This document shows, piece by piece, positions 13,620-53,712 of a DNA stretch of 64,000 nucleotides. The stretch is from Lethocerus indicus. Its lineage: Eukaryota; Arthropoda; Insecta; Hemiptera; Belostomatidae. A program made the translations under genes and the position numbers. Positions within the stretch are counted from its first letter, which is position 1, and each line of letters starts with the position of its first letter. The notes under the pieces were generated by a model, which was given only the letters and a program-made list of their open reading frames with translations, made no database searches and had not been told where the DNA came from. The DNA is taken from NCBI GenBank assembly GCA_019843655.1, contig JACDQD010000006.1:18432246-18496245 (forward strand). Reading direction: 5' to 3'.

Positions 13620-16435
13620 AACACCAATCATCTAGTTCAATAAATAGGCAGAGCACTAAACGACTCTGGAATGTCTTCAGTATCGAAACACAGCTGGGCA
13701 GAGTGAGATAATTCAATGCAGCTACGAATTAATCTGTCTATATTTCATAAATGAAAATAAACAATAAAAGATTTGTAATCTTACTTGTTATCACTTAATG
13801 AGCTTATTGATCCCATTCATTCTTTTTTTCGAGATTTTGCAACGCTGAAAGTGAGTTTTCGGGGTTTTACTCTTAAATTCCATTCCATACTATTTATTAT
13901 TTAGTATTAGATTTATTCCACAGAAAGCTGGTATAATCTCCATCCATAGCCCGTGGTCCTTGATAGACCTCGACTAGCTTATGTGGATGTTCAGTCATAG
14001 AAAAAGTGTTCGGTCATAAAACAATAAAAAATTTATTTCGGCTATTCTATGAAATTCTGAGATTTTGAGACGGTAGGATGAAACACCAGTTTCGTTGGTA
14101 CTCGTATTTTATTGGGATTTATATTAAATCCAAAAATTTGAAGTATGTACAGCCCGTGAAGTGCTCGAGTCGAGCATTAATAATTAGTTGCATGCAGCAA
14201 CGCGAGCGAGTAATGAGGTGCTCGTTACCTGCAATACTTTTGCACCGACTGTCAAGGCAGCGTTTGGAACGTTGCGTTTAATTCAAGTTCAGAAAAAGAA
14301 ATTCGTTTAGTTCCAGAACTGATAATTGCTGATGAGCGGGGTCTGCCTATAAAAAACAAATTCTACAATTCCGGCAGCACGATAGAGCTGAAGTGCATCA
14401 TCAGCAAGCTCCCACAACCGACGCACTACATAGTTTGGCGCCACGGTGGACGAGTCCTCAACTATGACACCATGCGAGGAGGCATCAGGTAATCTATTTT
14501 TTCTTTTCCCCAAAATTATTTCAATGTTAACTCATAATCTGGGCTTGTTTGATAAATTTATTGATTGACGTGATTTCGTGTAGATAGACCAAAATGTCTA
14601 AATATTCTAAATGTTTCTCTATCATATTTTACCTATGATAAATAAGCGGTTAATACTACCAACACATAGCAATCTTTTTTCTTTTATTCACGTATGAATT
14701 ATTTATACAAATATTTCTTGATTTATGTCTACTAAACAAATCTTTTCTACTTCTGTTGGAAAGGATCATAATAACTCCTGGTCTATCTTAATACAATTTT
14801 TGTTATGGATAATGTCCATCTCGTATAAATTTAAATAATCTAACTTAGACTGTAGGCTGATTGACATACCACGCCCTGACTAAAGCCTAGACGAAACGAG
14901 CTCTAGGTCAACCGCTATAACCGTTTTTAACGTTCGTTATTGAGGGGACGAACGACAAAATGAGGCCTGTCAAATGTGACTCGAACCGTCCAAAAAGAGG
15001 ATGCATTTTCCCGATTTAGGCTCGACGAGTCTTTCCCAGTTGATTCGGTCCTGTAAAACGGTTGTTGGGCAGAAGTTAATTGGTAAACTCCAATGGGGAG
15101 TGGCGCTAATAGAGCGTGACACCTCCTAATGAAAAGGAGTTGGCGAAGGGATCAACCGTTAAACTTACCGCCTCTTGAGATGTTCCTCCTAAACAACTTT
15201 GAAACTTAAAAGAAGAATCGTCCTCGATTATTTTGACGAAAACATTTTAAAAATTCCAATCCTAATTTCCAGTGAGTTCTACAGAATGTCTTTGGCGGAA
15301 CTTAAGGAAATTTATTTGCATCACTGATCCCAATTCTGAGAATATATTTTTAAAATAAAAAATCTCCGTTCCAATTCACTTCGTGAAGCCTTATCAAAAC
15401 ACAACTGCCGAACACCGAAGACAGATCTCATTATCCTGCCTAAAAATACAGTATGTGTAGGGCATCATGTCGTTCCTATATCGCTGTCATCAATACGGGA
15501 TAGTCAGGTGCAAAACAGGCATTTATCTGAAATTTTATTAAATGAGAACTGTAGGTATTAACAGTAATATTAGTTTCTGTTAGAATCAATATTCTGCTAG
15601 CTAATGGGACTACTGACTCTCATACTAGTCCTTGACCTTCTGTGCCTTTCTTGTGCTTCTCGAGACAATCTCGTGCATTTCTTGTGCTAATCTCTAACAT
15701 ACATTACAAAATACATACAAACTAAAATTTATGTTGCAGCGTGAAAACGGACATACTGGACGATGGGGCTAACAGCCGACTGTTCATTGCCAACGCCAAC
15801 TCTCAGGACTCGGGCAATTACTCTTGTTCTTTGGCAGAGATTGCCACAGCATCGGTCACAGTTGTTGTACTCAATGGTAAATGCAGCAGTTACTCTTTAC
15901 TTGAAGGTTCACGCAGGTTGAAGGACCGCTTATTTCAAATTCGAATTTCAATTAACGTAAAATTAAAATACGTCCAACATCACCATGCTATAAATTCTAT
16001 TAGGAACCTGAAAAATACGTGTTGTTTAGATATTTGAATTTCCGTCAATACGGTTGAAAGTAAACGCTTATAATTATAGTAATGCATCTGGGTCAGAATA
16101 TAACCCAAATCCAATGAGATAAAATGAAAATTTGAACCATTTATCGTTTGTAACTTTCATAAAATGCAGTAACACTTAATAAAATTTAATTATTACTTAT
16201 ACGTAATAAAAGAAATTTGGATATTTTTGAAATCTAATATGACACTTTTATATTGTTATTTGTTATCTTTTCTTTATTTCTCCCAGTTAATTCATTCCTC
16301 ACAATCTGCCGGTATATTTTGCCTGTCCCAGGTGAAGCTCCAGCTGCAATGCATGTAGGAAGTGGAAGTAAGGAAGTTGTATTTACATTCTGGTGGTCCC
16401 TTCCATTGAGCATCTTGTTCTTCAGATTGAGGTGA
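4288..16435 (+). CDS. dpr20: dpr-family two-Ig-domain cell-surface protein (dpr20-like), 5' end missing
   Basis: Defective-proboscis-extension-response proteins are neuronal surface receptors that bind DIP partners in synaptic matching. Exons: 4288-4496, 12844-12920, 13360-13496, 14311-14488, 15740-15876, 16332-16435; all junctions are GT-AG with matching phase. Ig1 has its first cysteine in LHCKVNDL and continues through VSWLRR and the YECQVSSHPP strand. Ig2 runs from PELIIADERG through LKCIISKLPQ, HYIVWRHGG and VLNYDTMRGG to DSGNYSCSLAE. After VVVLNGEAPAAM a hydrophobic stretch (FTFWWSLPLSILFF) reaches the stop, as expected for a GPI-anchor signal. The dpr20 assignment rests on remembered similarity around the NYD-RGG motif and VKT-DGANS; another dpr paralogue is possible. 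The first exon starts in phase 1, so the signal peptide exon lies upstream and was not found. These exons are clearly GC-richer than those of the genes to the right. Confidence 0.85.
5028..5089. repeat. 11-bp perfect inverted repeat with a TGACTCA site in the loop
   Basis: GAGAGCCGTCA at 5028-5038 is repeated as its exact reverse complement at 5079-5089, leaving a 40-nt loop. TGACTCA, a consensus AP-1 site, starts the next row at 5041. It could be a regulatory element or a small hairpin. Confidence 0.6.
9240..9460. other. GC-rich island in the dpr intron
   Basis: The block contains a run of nine or so G residues and several CCGACC/TCGGTG-like motifs. Reading frames on both strands span it, but neither resembles a protein I know and both look like shadows of base composition. 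Confidence 0.35.
10374..11565 (-). CDS. Unrecognised protein, terminal exon of a gene nested in the dpr intron
   Basis: An open frame of about 397 codons runs from a splice acceptor (TTGGCAG before 11565) to a TAG-type end after VVITG at 10374. No in-frame ATG lies near its start; the first residues after the acceptor are CEASTEETESDRAW, and an in-frame TAG lies about 8 codons upstream of the acceptor. I therefore read it as a last exon with the start codon further right. Short strand-like blocks recur, such as SGLLFLSDPDNSRLRVWN, NSLYVCFPDKICVCDTTGKL and IMFLIDDKGIFLKDL, each with a turn motif. This pattern suggests a beta-propeller (WD40 or NHL-like), but I see no clear WD dipeptides at regular spacing. 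GC content is well above the surrounding intron and similar to the dpr exons. No signal peptide or membrane segment is visible. Function unknown; a decaying or very recently evolved gene cannot be excluded. Confidence 0.6.
11566..12843. other. dpr intron, right part
   Basis: AT-rich DNA between the nested minus-strand exon and the next dpr exon. The missing upstream exon of the nested gene should lie here or further right, but I could not identify one. Confidence 0.5.
12921..14310. other. dpr introns flanking the third exon
   Basis: Two introns (12921-13359 and 13497-14310) surround the exon with the YECQVSS strand. The second carries a TTA microsatellite. An alternative acceptor six bases inside the next exon (after TTCCAG) keeps frame; I chose 14311 because it gives the VVVPEL junction typical of the family. 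Confidence 0.6.
13557..13619. repeat. TTA trinucleotide microsatellite
   Basis: About 20 uninterrupted ATT/TTA units lie in the dpr intron. It is a likely length-polymorphic marker. Confidence 0.95.
14489..15739. other. dpr intron within Ig2
   Basis: Mostly AT-rich, but 14880-15190 is distinctly GC-richer and low in simple repeats, unlike its flanks. No protein reading is credible there. It could be a conserved enhancer or an old transposon piece. Confidence 0.5.
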
Positions 16436-16770
16436 CTTCAGTGTTAGAAGAAATGAACTATTGATTGTATATATTACTGTCAATCATCTGTGTTTGTATC
16501 TTATCCAACAAGAGGAATACAGTTAACAGCCATGGGTATTTGTAATGTGAAATGACTATAATAGGTGTATTAACGTATTGACACCTATATTTTATGGAAA
16601 TATTGTCATTGGACAAATACGGTTTTTGTATTTTAATCTTTAAATAATTCCTTTCAAGTAGCAAATTTAATGGGATAATTCCCAAGAAATATATAAAAGA
16701 GGATGTGTACATTTTGTTTGCTTATATTATTTATTTAACATGTCAATAAAATACAGTGGAATCTGTCATG
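16436..16770 (+). other. dpr 3' UTR with polyadenylation signal
   Basis: After the stop at 16433-16435 the sequence is AT-rich. AATAAA at 16745-16750 is the first canonical polyadenylation signal. A small hairpin (ATAGGTGT at 16561 with ACACCTAT at 16581) lies within the UTR. Longer UTR forms are possible, as further AATAAA motifs follow. Confidence 0.55.
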
Positions 16771-17376
16771 GAAATGTTGAAAGAACTTACAGCATTGTTC
16801 AACTGATGTTTTAATTAAAATTAATTAACATTACTTCAGTGGTTTATTTTTGTTGTAAGAGATAACATTTATTAGATGAACCAGCCTCTACAGAATGTAT
16901 AAGTGTGCCTGGTTCTTCTAAAAATCTGTTGTAATTTGGCACAAATTGTATAATTTGATGTTCTCATATAGCATTAATTATAATATTGTTGGATTTAAGA
17001 ATTTGTCATAAAATCTAGAGCTCTATTACTGGCTGTGTGACACTTTACCATTAATCAAGGTGTCACCTATTTGTCATCAAAGTAATCTCAGCTAGGAAAA
17101 TTTGCTGGAATAAAAAAACTATATTTAAAAAAATTAAAATGAATGTCACAGTTAATTGTATATTTCTGAGAGTTTTATGCGTTCAAGAAATTATTATTAG
17201 CACAGTGCAAAGTGAACTACTAAATAGTGTAAATACTATAAATTTATGAATTGAACAATGCAGTCACTTTCTTTTACATGTAATAAACTTACATATATTA
17301 CTATTTCATTAAAGTTTACCCTACCTCAAAGAATGTAACAATCAACAATTATTATTACAATCAAATTTCATATTTA

Positions 17377-17429
17377 ATATAGGAACAATAAACTCATTTC
17401 AAGTTCATGTCTATTTATTGTTCCTATAT
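17377..17429. repeat. 16-bp perfect inverted repeat hairpin
   Basis: ATATAGGAACAATAAA at 17377-17392 pairs exactly with 17414-17429 across a 21-nt loop. It could be an RNA hairpin in a long dpr 3' UTR or the remains of a short inverted-repeat element. The stem is too short for a standard miRNA precursor. Confidence 0.7.
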
Positions 17430-18986
17430 ATTTTACAATCATAAACTTCATTTAATTGTTAGCACCATAATTATTTTTTGTTAACTCCTTTTATACATTC
17501 TATTAATCATGTTTTAAACACATTTGTTGTCAATTAACATGCCTAATATCCATTACACTCTGGATAAATTACACCATAAATAATGATTGAAAAATTAAAA
17601 AAACCAAGTACTTCACAATATTTTTTACTTATTAAAATTTAATATTTGTACTGAAAATTATATTGGATTAAGTCAATTTAAGGTTCATTTTAACATTTTT
17701 TAATTTTTTATTTTAATATGAATTTTGTATTTTATAACACAGGTAGTAAGAGAATATGCTGATTTAGAATTATGATTGTGTAAACTTTGATGTTCCTAAC
17801 TATTAAACTACTAAATAATTTCCTACCATATAATACATATTTTTAAGCATTTTATGTGTTGACAAATAAGCTGCATAATTTAATTTGGATAAATGTCTGT
17901 TTAGGAAGAATAAATTGAAGTAACAGCATTTATAGATATTTGTAAGATATATTGTTTATAACAATTATTTATCATTTGTAAGATTTTAAATGTGCAATGA
18001 GTCCCAAACATTTTACATTATTTTACATTCTACATACATAATCTTTTGGATGCTTATTAAATTCTTCTAATAATTCATCACACTATTGGAAAACTCGTTG
18101 AGATCATGAAGAAATTCCAACCTGCTGAATTTCATTCATTACTGCAAACAGAAGAATTAAATATACCTATTCCTAATGTATTTTGGGAAATGGTAAGAGT
18201 TCTTACATAGCACTGTCATATAAAATCAAATTGCTAATTCTATTCAAGAAAATATGAACAGTTGAATTAACTCTCCAAAATTATTAAAAAACAGTTGTTA
18301 TTACATAAAAAAAACCAAATAACCAATGCTATGCAAACAAGCAATCTATATTCAAAATTATAAATAAAATAGAGCCAACATGATTAAAAAATTAGTCAGT
18401 ATTTGAATTGATTTTGCCAAATTCTGTAATAACAATAATGTTAACATATAACAATTCTAATTTCACATGGTGACATTTATTTAATAAAATTTAATACAGA
18501 TAGATACTCCTTAATTCCAGCAGAACAAATATAACCACCAATATACCCAAATGTAAACCATTTTAGGCCAAACATATTCATTAAATAAATATATATTGTA
18601 CACACTGCATTAATCAAGTTCTTAAAATAAAAACATTGATGTACTTAATTTGTAAATGGTGTTGGAAATCATTAAATATAAGAATATAAAACAAATCAAT
18701 CATGGCTGTTAATTATATATTTTATTCATCATGAACACAGTACTTAATTACAAAAAATATAATGTAAAAAGGATTTTAATAAATGTTAATTCTATGTAAA
18801 TTGTCATGTTTGTAATTATAAAATAAATTACCAATTAACATTGAATGATACATTAGCACTTCTCAAAACAGTGCCTCAATTTTCTTATAAGATGATACAA
18901 ATTTTTTCTAGCAGCAAAATATCAAATAAGTTGTTTCCTTTGAAATAAAAATGATTGTCCTTCTGTGGCAGACAATTCAATAATTT

Positions 18987-18990
<4 letters not shown>

Positions 18991-19045
<55 letters not shown>
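18991..19045. repeat. TA dinucleotide microsatellite
   Basis: About 27 TA units, uninterrupted, in intergenic DNA. Confidence 0.95.
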
Positions 19046-19046
<1 letters not shown>

Positions 19047-20230
19047 TGCAAAGACATTAAGAAAGCTGGTGATAGAAGAATGTAAAAAAATAGTTTACAT
19101 TGATTTCTTTGTACACAATATTAGAACTGAAAATTCCAAAAAATAAAATCAATCAAATGATTCAGTGTAAATACTATCATGTTTTTTTATGATGTGTTTT
19201 CCATGTGACTGTAAAATCATCCCTATTTAGTAACCAGTATAAATTAATTGCAAGAACAAATAACAGAGATTGTTAATGCTATTTAAAATATTATAAAAAT
19301 TTCATAAAATGACTGTAATAATAAATTTTTGAAATAGGATATAGAATAATACCCCATAGCTTATATGTTAAGACATAATAAAGATATGAAGACAAATATT
19401 CAGTTAATGAGGAAAAATTCATAAGTATTTAATAATTTGAGTATTTTGTTCATAAATTAAATTTAATCAGCCATAAAATAACTTACATGTATTTTCTTTT
19501 TTATTTGTTTATAGTTGATGTAATTATTTACAATAATCTGATATGTACTAAAAGTATTTGTGTTAGAATGTAGGGACTCTTTCTTCATACAAAGAAATTG
19601 TCATAAGTATTAAATAAGTATGCAAAAGTGTTTGTTTCAATTATCCAATTACTTGTTTTATCTATGCCATAAATAAATTGTGTGTCCTTTATTTAATTAG
19701 TGAGTTCACTTATTTTTATTTGCTTCTTAATTCTTTAACATTCCATAATAGCTTAAATTAGTATACTAGCTTGAATTAAAACACCCATTCAAATTATAAT
19801 TGCAAAAGTAATTAGTTCTTATTAACTGAAGATTTTATGTACATATATCTGAGATGTTTATTATAAAATTAGAATACGAATTTTTAGAACAATATAGTTA
19901 TGGTAATTATATGATACTATTAAACTGACTATAAGTCAGTTATGAGTCTATTTAACTGACTTAGTCTGACTTTCATATATTATGAATATGAGACTATATA
20001 TATTATGAATATGCTATTAAATGAATCATTAATTCTGAATAAGAAAATAATAAAAATGGTTAAATCTTATATTTTTGTATTGAGCAAGAGTATGGGATAA
20101 AATGTTAAAAGGAAAATGCTATAACTTATATTCAATTATACTTTAAGATGTTCGGAAAAGTTTTATTATAAAAAAATCACATAAAAGAAATGGTGATAAT
20201 GCATATAAATATGTTAATGAAATTAAAATA

Positions 20231-20462
20231 AAATAATACTCACATTGCTCACTGAGAGCAGCACACAACAAAAAATAGTTAAGTTGTTGCTCACTGCGCA
20301 GTACAACCTGTTGCCTCATTGTGACAGATCCCCCATGATTTGTTTTTCGTTACTTTTGAGAAGTAGTTAATTTTTAAGAAATGATCCTTTTGTATCTACT
20401 TTTAACTTCGTTTTACGAAAGTTTATCGAATTTGTGAAAATGTAGAGTGATACAGTTCGGAA
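20231..20462 (+). promoter_or_regulatory. Putative Myrf promoter and 5' UTR
   Basis: This is the DNA directly upstream of the first Myrf ATG. It is less AT-rich than the region to its left and holds a direct repeat TTGCTCACTG at about 20246 and 20287. No TATA box is obvious. The ATG at 20463 has purines at -3 and +4, a good start context. The transcription start is not visible from sequence alone. Confidence 0.4.
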
Positions 20463-47588
<27,126 letters not shown>

Positions 47589-48892
47589 TTATTTGTAACA
47601 TTAACTATTGGAGTATGTTATATTCAGTTAGTGTATCTGAATTTACTCATATGAGTGCAAAAGGAATTATACTGTTCCATCAATGTTTAAAGTTTCTCAT
47701 AGTATTAAACATTTTGAAATGAATAATCAATTCCTTATCAAAATACTAATTTGGAAAAACCACATAAATTGTTCTGTTTATTCAATATTGTTACTTTAAA
47801 GTTGTTGCATCAGCAATTTTATCAGTGTCTGTATTATAAGGTATTAATTGTTCTGAAAAGTTCATTTAAAGTTATTTTTAGATTAAATTGATTTTTATTG
47901 TGAGTTGTAAAACCTGAATTATTGAAAAATTATATTTATAAATACTCTGTCATTATTTGTACAAATGTATAATTTTTAACTTAAAAAAAATTATTTATAG
48001 TTGCACACTCTTATGTTTTCCAATTTAATTTATATTTTAAAGAAATTCTAAGTCTTAGTTTGTTAAAAAATGCATTTGAAAAATTAAATTAAATTTTTGA
48101 AACAAATTATATGTTACAAATATCTCATAAAGACATATCATTCCAATTAATTAGTATAGATTGAGTTATTGTAATGTTTATTCTTATTTAACTTATTACC
48201 TGCAGAAATTATTTGCACCTTTATGGTAGGAAGATGTGTAGTACAATGAACATGACATAATTAAACTGTAAGTTTATGACAAAAAAATAAATACATAAAA
48301 ATGGCTTTTTTGTAACATCATTTTTCCTTTATGATTAGAATTATTTTATTAATTTATTAATTGTATTATCTTACAGACCAACTACAAAATCAGAATGTAA
48401 TAAAAATTTTCTTTAGTGTTACAAGAATAAAATCTTATACTCCAAGTGTTTATATTTTTGATGCATTAAGGAGCATATTCCTACTTTATTGGAATGCTGA
48501 AAATTGTATGAAACCTTTTCTTAAGTCAGCTTAGTACAGCTCTATTGTTTCATATTTTGAAATATATAGTTTTTATAACACAAAAGTATTGCATATATCA
48601 TTATGAACATACAGTTTCTTGCCATAAAAACAAATGACTCAATATTGAATTCAGCTCAAAATAATGATCGTATTATGTTATTATCTTGCACTAGTAACAA
48701 TATATCAAGAAAAAAAGGCAATTAGAAAAACAATCTGGTTGTGTAAATATATTCACAGTCATTATTCAATTCTTGCTTGTACATTAAAGAAATCTTAATT
48801 AAAATATACAAAACATCTACACTATTTTTAATATTGTAAACATGTCATCAGTAGAAAATGTTATATAAGGGACTGGATTTTATCACAGATTT
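47589..48892. other. Tail-to-tail 3' UTRs of Myrf and TMEM145
   Basis: No coding sequence is visible. Plus-strand AATAAA at 48286-48291 and 48426-48431 could end Myrf. Minus-strand AATAAA (TTTATT at 48485-48490) could end TMEM145. The two transcripts would then end within about 100 bp of each other. Confidence 0.55.
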
Positions 48893-51800
48893 TCAATTTG
48901 GTCTGTAGATTGTTTCTGTTTGTTCATTTGGTGTTGTGCTTATCTCTTCAGGCCTTACAATAATGTTTTCAGAAGTATGGAAGTCATTGGCATTAGCCTT
49001 ATTTCTGTTTCTATCATGTTCTGGTTCCTGAAATTTAACAAGGAAAGTTAAACTTCTATAATTTAAGAGAGTTAAAAATACCTGTTTCCACCCATGGAAA
49101 GATAGACACCACTTTACCATATTAGTAATTCAAGTAATGTACTTAAATGACTAATGCCATACCAGTGGAATGGAACTAGCAATTGTAAACAGTTCAATTG
49201 GGACATGAGGCCACGGTACTGCTGATATAGAGGGTAAAGGAGGGCCTCCAGGGGCATATGTGTGATGTCCAAAATGATCCAAGCTATTGTTTCCTGCTGT
49301 ACCATCGCTTATTTCCATAATACCAATCTGTGTAGTTCTGACATGATATGGGAAGTTTTTATTTGCGTTGTTTGGTACTGTTAAGGCCTGTAAAGAAAGT
49401 GTATGAAATAAAGTGTGTGTATAAAATTCAGTTGGAGTCAGTATTTTTAATTCAAAACTAACAGATATCTGGAGAAATGTTGACATGTTAAATAAAATTC
49501 CTGTTTTAACAGTAACAACTATATTTTACATAACTAGAATATAAGCCTGGATATACCCTAAATAAGTCTTCAATAGAGAAGGGAAGACCACATAGTTCTT
49601 CAAGAACTATTTTTAATTGTAAATTTAAATTATCATATGATTAATATTATATAACAAATAATTTTATAGGAATGTTTGCATAATTCACAATATTTTAATT
49701 TTATTTCCATATATCTAAAAATTACCAAGAATAGCATGTGCCCTGCTAGTGTGATGAAATGATGAACAGCACAAACTACACTTTCTCTAACCCATTTATC
49801 AATTAGTGTATTGGCTGCCAAAATGAATGCTGGACCTGCTACAAACCTGGAAAATTAAAAAGTTTTGAAATATTAGTAATATTTAAAACTGTTTAAAGTT
49901 TATTATTTATGCCTTATTCTGGCAATATTTAAAAACATCTTTGTTAGCCATCATACTGATTTTGTCTTGTACAGCAAAGAATAACTGCAATAAGCAAAAT
50001 AATAATATTATGAATACAGGAATTATTATGGTAAATCAAGAAATAAATATAATATCTTTAAGCATAACTTTCACAAAAAATAAGTCATAAAACAAAAAAT
50101 TGCATTTTTAATAACAAAGATTTCAGTCATAAACTGAAAGAGAATAACGACTACAATTTGAACAAAATAAATCCTTACTGTTACTCAAATCAGAGTGCAA
50201 ATTTAGTTCCTTATGATATTTATAAAATGCAATCACATACAAAAGAACACAACTAAAAAGAATTTTTTCACACATTGAATTCATTTTTAGTGTAACTGAA
50301 AATGAAAAAATGTGTTAAATAATATTACCAGTTTTCTTAATTTTTCAACTTATCATTAATTATTTTGTAATATTCTGCTCATACCACATAGTCCCAATTA
50401 AATTGAATGGGTAATAGAAAGGTGTCTTTTCTGGATAATGTTTCAGTGTAAAAACAGTAGAATAAATGAACATCCACCATGCTCCAATTCTTAAAATAAT
50501 AAGGCCATAACCTGCAGGTGATTCATATAGGTAGAGCACTTCACCTGGATCAAAGAACTGTAATACAGAGTTATAAAGTAATAATATATAATAAATTACA
50601 TTATTATATAAATTACAAATATTAAATTTTTCATTACTTGGGCATGTACAGAAAATACTGTATTTTAAAAAATGATTTTAAGATTCCTGAGTAAAATAAA
50701 CATATTGGACATTAATCATAGAAGATTTCCATTAATATATATCTATCATTTATGTAATAATAAAGTGTAATTGTTATAATAATACATCTGACATGTTCAG
50801 AACACCTATAATACAATACTCAATTCTCAGAATTGTAAACAATAATTTTATTGTATTTCAAATAAATATTACTTGTAATTGGACCAAATATTAAACAGGT
50901 AAAAGAATCTTTCAACATATTTTAATGTAAATTCACAGAATGTATCCTATAAGTAAACATTCTGGCATTGGTACTTCATGTGATACTTACATACATTTAG
51001 TGAGCTGTTACACTGGAATTTCTTTAACTAAAATTATAATAATTTGTTAAGAAATAACCTAACTAAAGTTCCAGAGTTACTGTCCCTGCTTTAAAGGGTA
51101 TAATTAGTGTATAGGAGTTCAAGAATTAAATCACCCAATATTAACTTACCAATTTTTCATAAAGAAACAATGATAAATATGTGACAACATAAATGCACAT
51201 AAATATTGTTAGTTTCACTGAAGAAGAAAGGGGAAGTCTTCCCCTAGTTATAGTGTAACCTTTAGCAAGTAGTAACATCAAAATTAAGTATATTACTTCA
51301 CTACCAGATTCACAGATTCTCCCTGCAAAATAAGTGGCTTTACTTGTTGAATACAGATTAAGGAAATGTATAAAATAATAGATAACAAAATTATTATACA
51401 CACCCAGATTTCGAAAAAAAGGCAACCCAATTCCATCCACTGCATACCGAAAATAAGCAATGCTCTGAAAGAATATACCAATCTCTTGCATAAACACAGA
51501 TGCAGCAAACAATTTGTATGTTGAATGTAATAACTGGCGTGACTTCAATTCCACTGAAACAGAATTACTTATAAGAATAGTTTCAATAATGCTTAATTAA
51601 AATTTTTGGACTAAAGATGATTTAATTTTAACTAAACTTACTGGAACACATAATAACAGCAAGAACTAACAGCATATAAACAAAGCCAAAAGCAGACAGA
51701 ACTGGAAGGATATCTGAAAATAAATAGACATAAATAGGTAATGTTTTAAACTGATATCATTCTTCTAACATTTATTGATGCATTGATTTAGTTAAAATGA

Positions 51801-53662
51801 ATATTACTATAACTAGTTGGTACTAGATCAACCTTTGCATCAACAAAATGCATGAAGTTTAGTATGCCATAAATTTATCATAAGCACATATAGGCACTGC
51901 ACAATTGTGCTTTATAAATGAAGTATAGAAAATATATTATATGTTGCTAAGAATATTTAATTGTATGAACTGTAGAAATAAATACTTACAAAATAATTTA
52001 GTACTTACAAAATTCATCTGCAGAAAAGTGTTCATGCCAATAATCTCCAGGTTGTCCATTTGTCAACAGAAATCTATATTTCATATTTAACCCCTGCAAA
52101 AATTTAATAGTTTTGAAGATTATTCTGTAACTGATTACTAACTTTGATAGTATGCATATTATTAAGGCTTGAAATAAAATGGATTAACTATGTACATTGT
52201 TAGACTATTATGAGGCTAAAAGTTACCTTTGTCGAATTGCAATTGCTCACTGCCAAAAACCACCATCTTTCTCGGGCACTTCGGAACCTCCTAGCTTGGT
52301 GACATTGTATTTTAATACTGTTATTAACACCAACTTCTGTACAACCTGACCCAAGATCCGAGATAGTCATGCTTACAATTTGATTCAACTTCCGGTTTAA
52401 AACAGACTCCTTTTGTTCACAAGTCTGGACAAAAATGAATAAGTCAGAAATCAAATAAATCTGTATGATTTTTATTAAATGTATGATTTATGATATAAAG
52501 TATGTATCCTTCACAAATGGGGCCCAGTAGAAAAAGAAGTAGGCTCTTTGGAGTAACAATAATACAAAATCATAGGGTAAATTATATCCTGCTATGACAC
52601 TAGTCATAATTGAAATCAATTGCTCAACAACTTCAATAACTACTCTATAAAATGTACACAGCAGAAAGAGCCATTAGATTAGTCATATTATCATGTTATT
52701 CATCATTCATGATTATTATTGTATTCATATTACTTAGAATCTTATTTCACAGTCTACTAAATGAAATTAATTAAATGGACTATATTTCAGTTTTTACAAT
52801 CACCACATGATTACTGTAAAAAATGAATTACTCTGAAATAATAGTTATATCAAAATATTTTTTGTGTTTTTGCAATTTGATTTATCATTTTATTGAAAAT
52901 ATATAGTCAACAAAACCTTATTGTTACCTTATTTGTTTTGTAGACAGCCGGCCACTGTTTGTCACTGTCATAGTACAGCAACAAATTCTGTACTGCATAT
53001 TCCTAAATGACATATAATAATTAGCACAGAATAGAAGTAAAGCAACATTGTTTTAAATAAAGGTAAACTGGAGATAAAGGAAAACAAGAAATAACAATTT
53101 TACTGAATAAGGAAAGTTCAATATGCATTTATTCATGAATTGAGTAGACTTTATTATACCAATTAAATGAAGTAGATAAATCATCTTAAATAATGCTTAA
53201 AAAATATAATAAGCAGCGATTACAATAAGCATTCGATAAATCAGAATTTATTGTAGTATAAGACAAAACAATGTAATGTACTCAACATTTATTTTTTCTT
53301 TATTTATATTTTTTGATAGGGGGCAATTTGGGGTTAGCTGTTATGTGCCTTATCAACTTTATTACTATCATATGTACTAATATATACTTACATACATTTC
53401 ACTAAATCTAGTACAAAAATACTAGAAATATTAGTAGTTTTCAGTAGAAAAACTGCATAATGATTAATATTTGTAAATTTAATATAACTAATAATATTTA
53501 CTTTTCACCTTATTATAATTTATGTTGTATTCAAACTGACCATCTTCAGAGAGAAAACAGAACCTAGTTATGAAGGCCCACCTCTGTAATTTGAATAAAT
53601 GATTCAGAATATGCCATTTCTTATGCTATATAAATTCTGTTATAAACCTTTGAGTAATGAGA

Positions 53663-53712
<50 letters not shown>

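Larger units (their letters stand above)
16771..20230. other. AT-rich intergenic DNA between dpr and Myrf
   Basis: No gene is visible. The stretch is very AT-rich, carries a strong hairpin at 17377-17429 and a TA microsatellite at 18991-19045, and may partly be extended 3' UTR of the dpr gene. Confidence 0.6.

Noticed and set aside
18955..19146. Open frame across the TA repeat encoding a Tyr-Ile run
   Set aside because: It is a by-product of the microsatellite, as are similar frames near 13520, 47129, 53599 and 55544.
51141..51554. Single 137-codon TMEM145 exon
   Set aside because: The open frame runs through an 81-nt GT-AG intron; removing it restores the expected spacing of the membrane domain.
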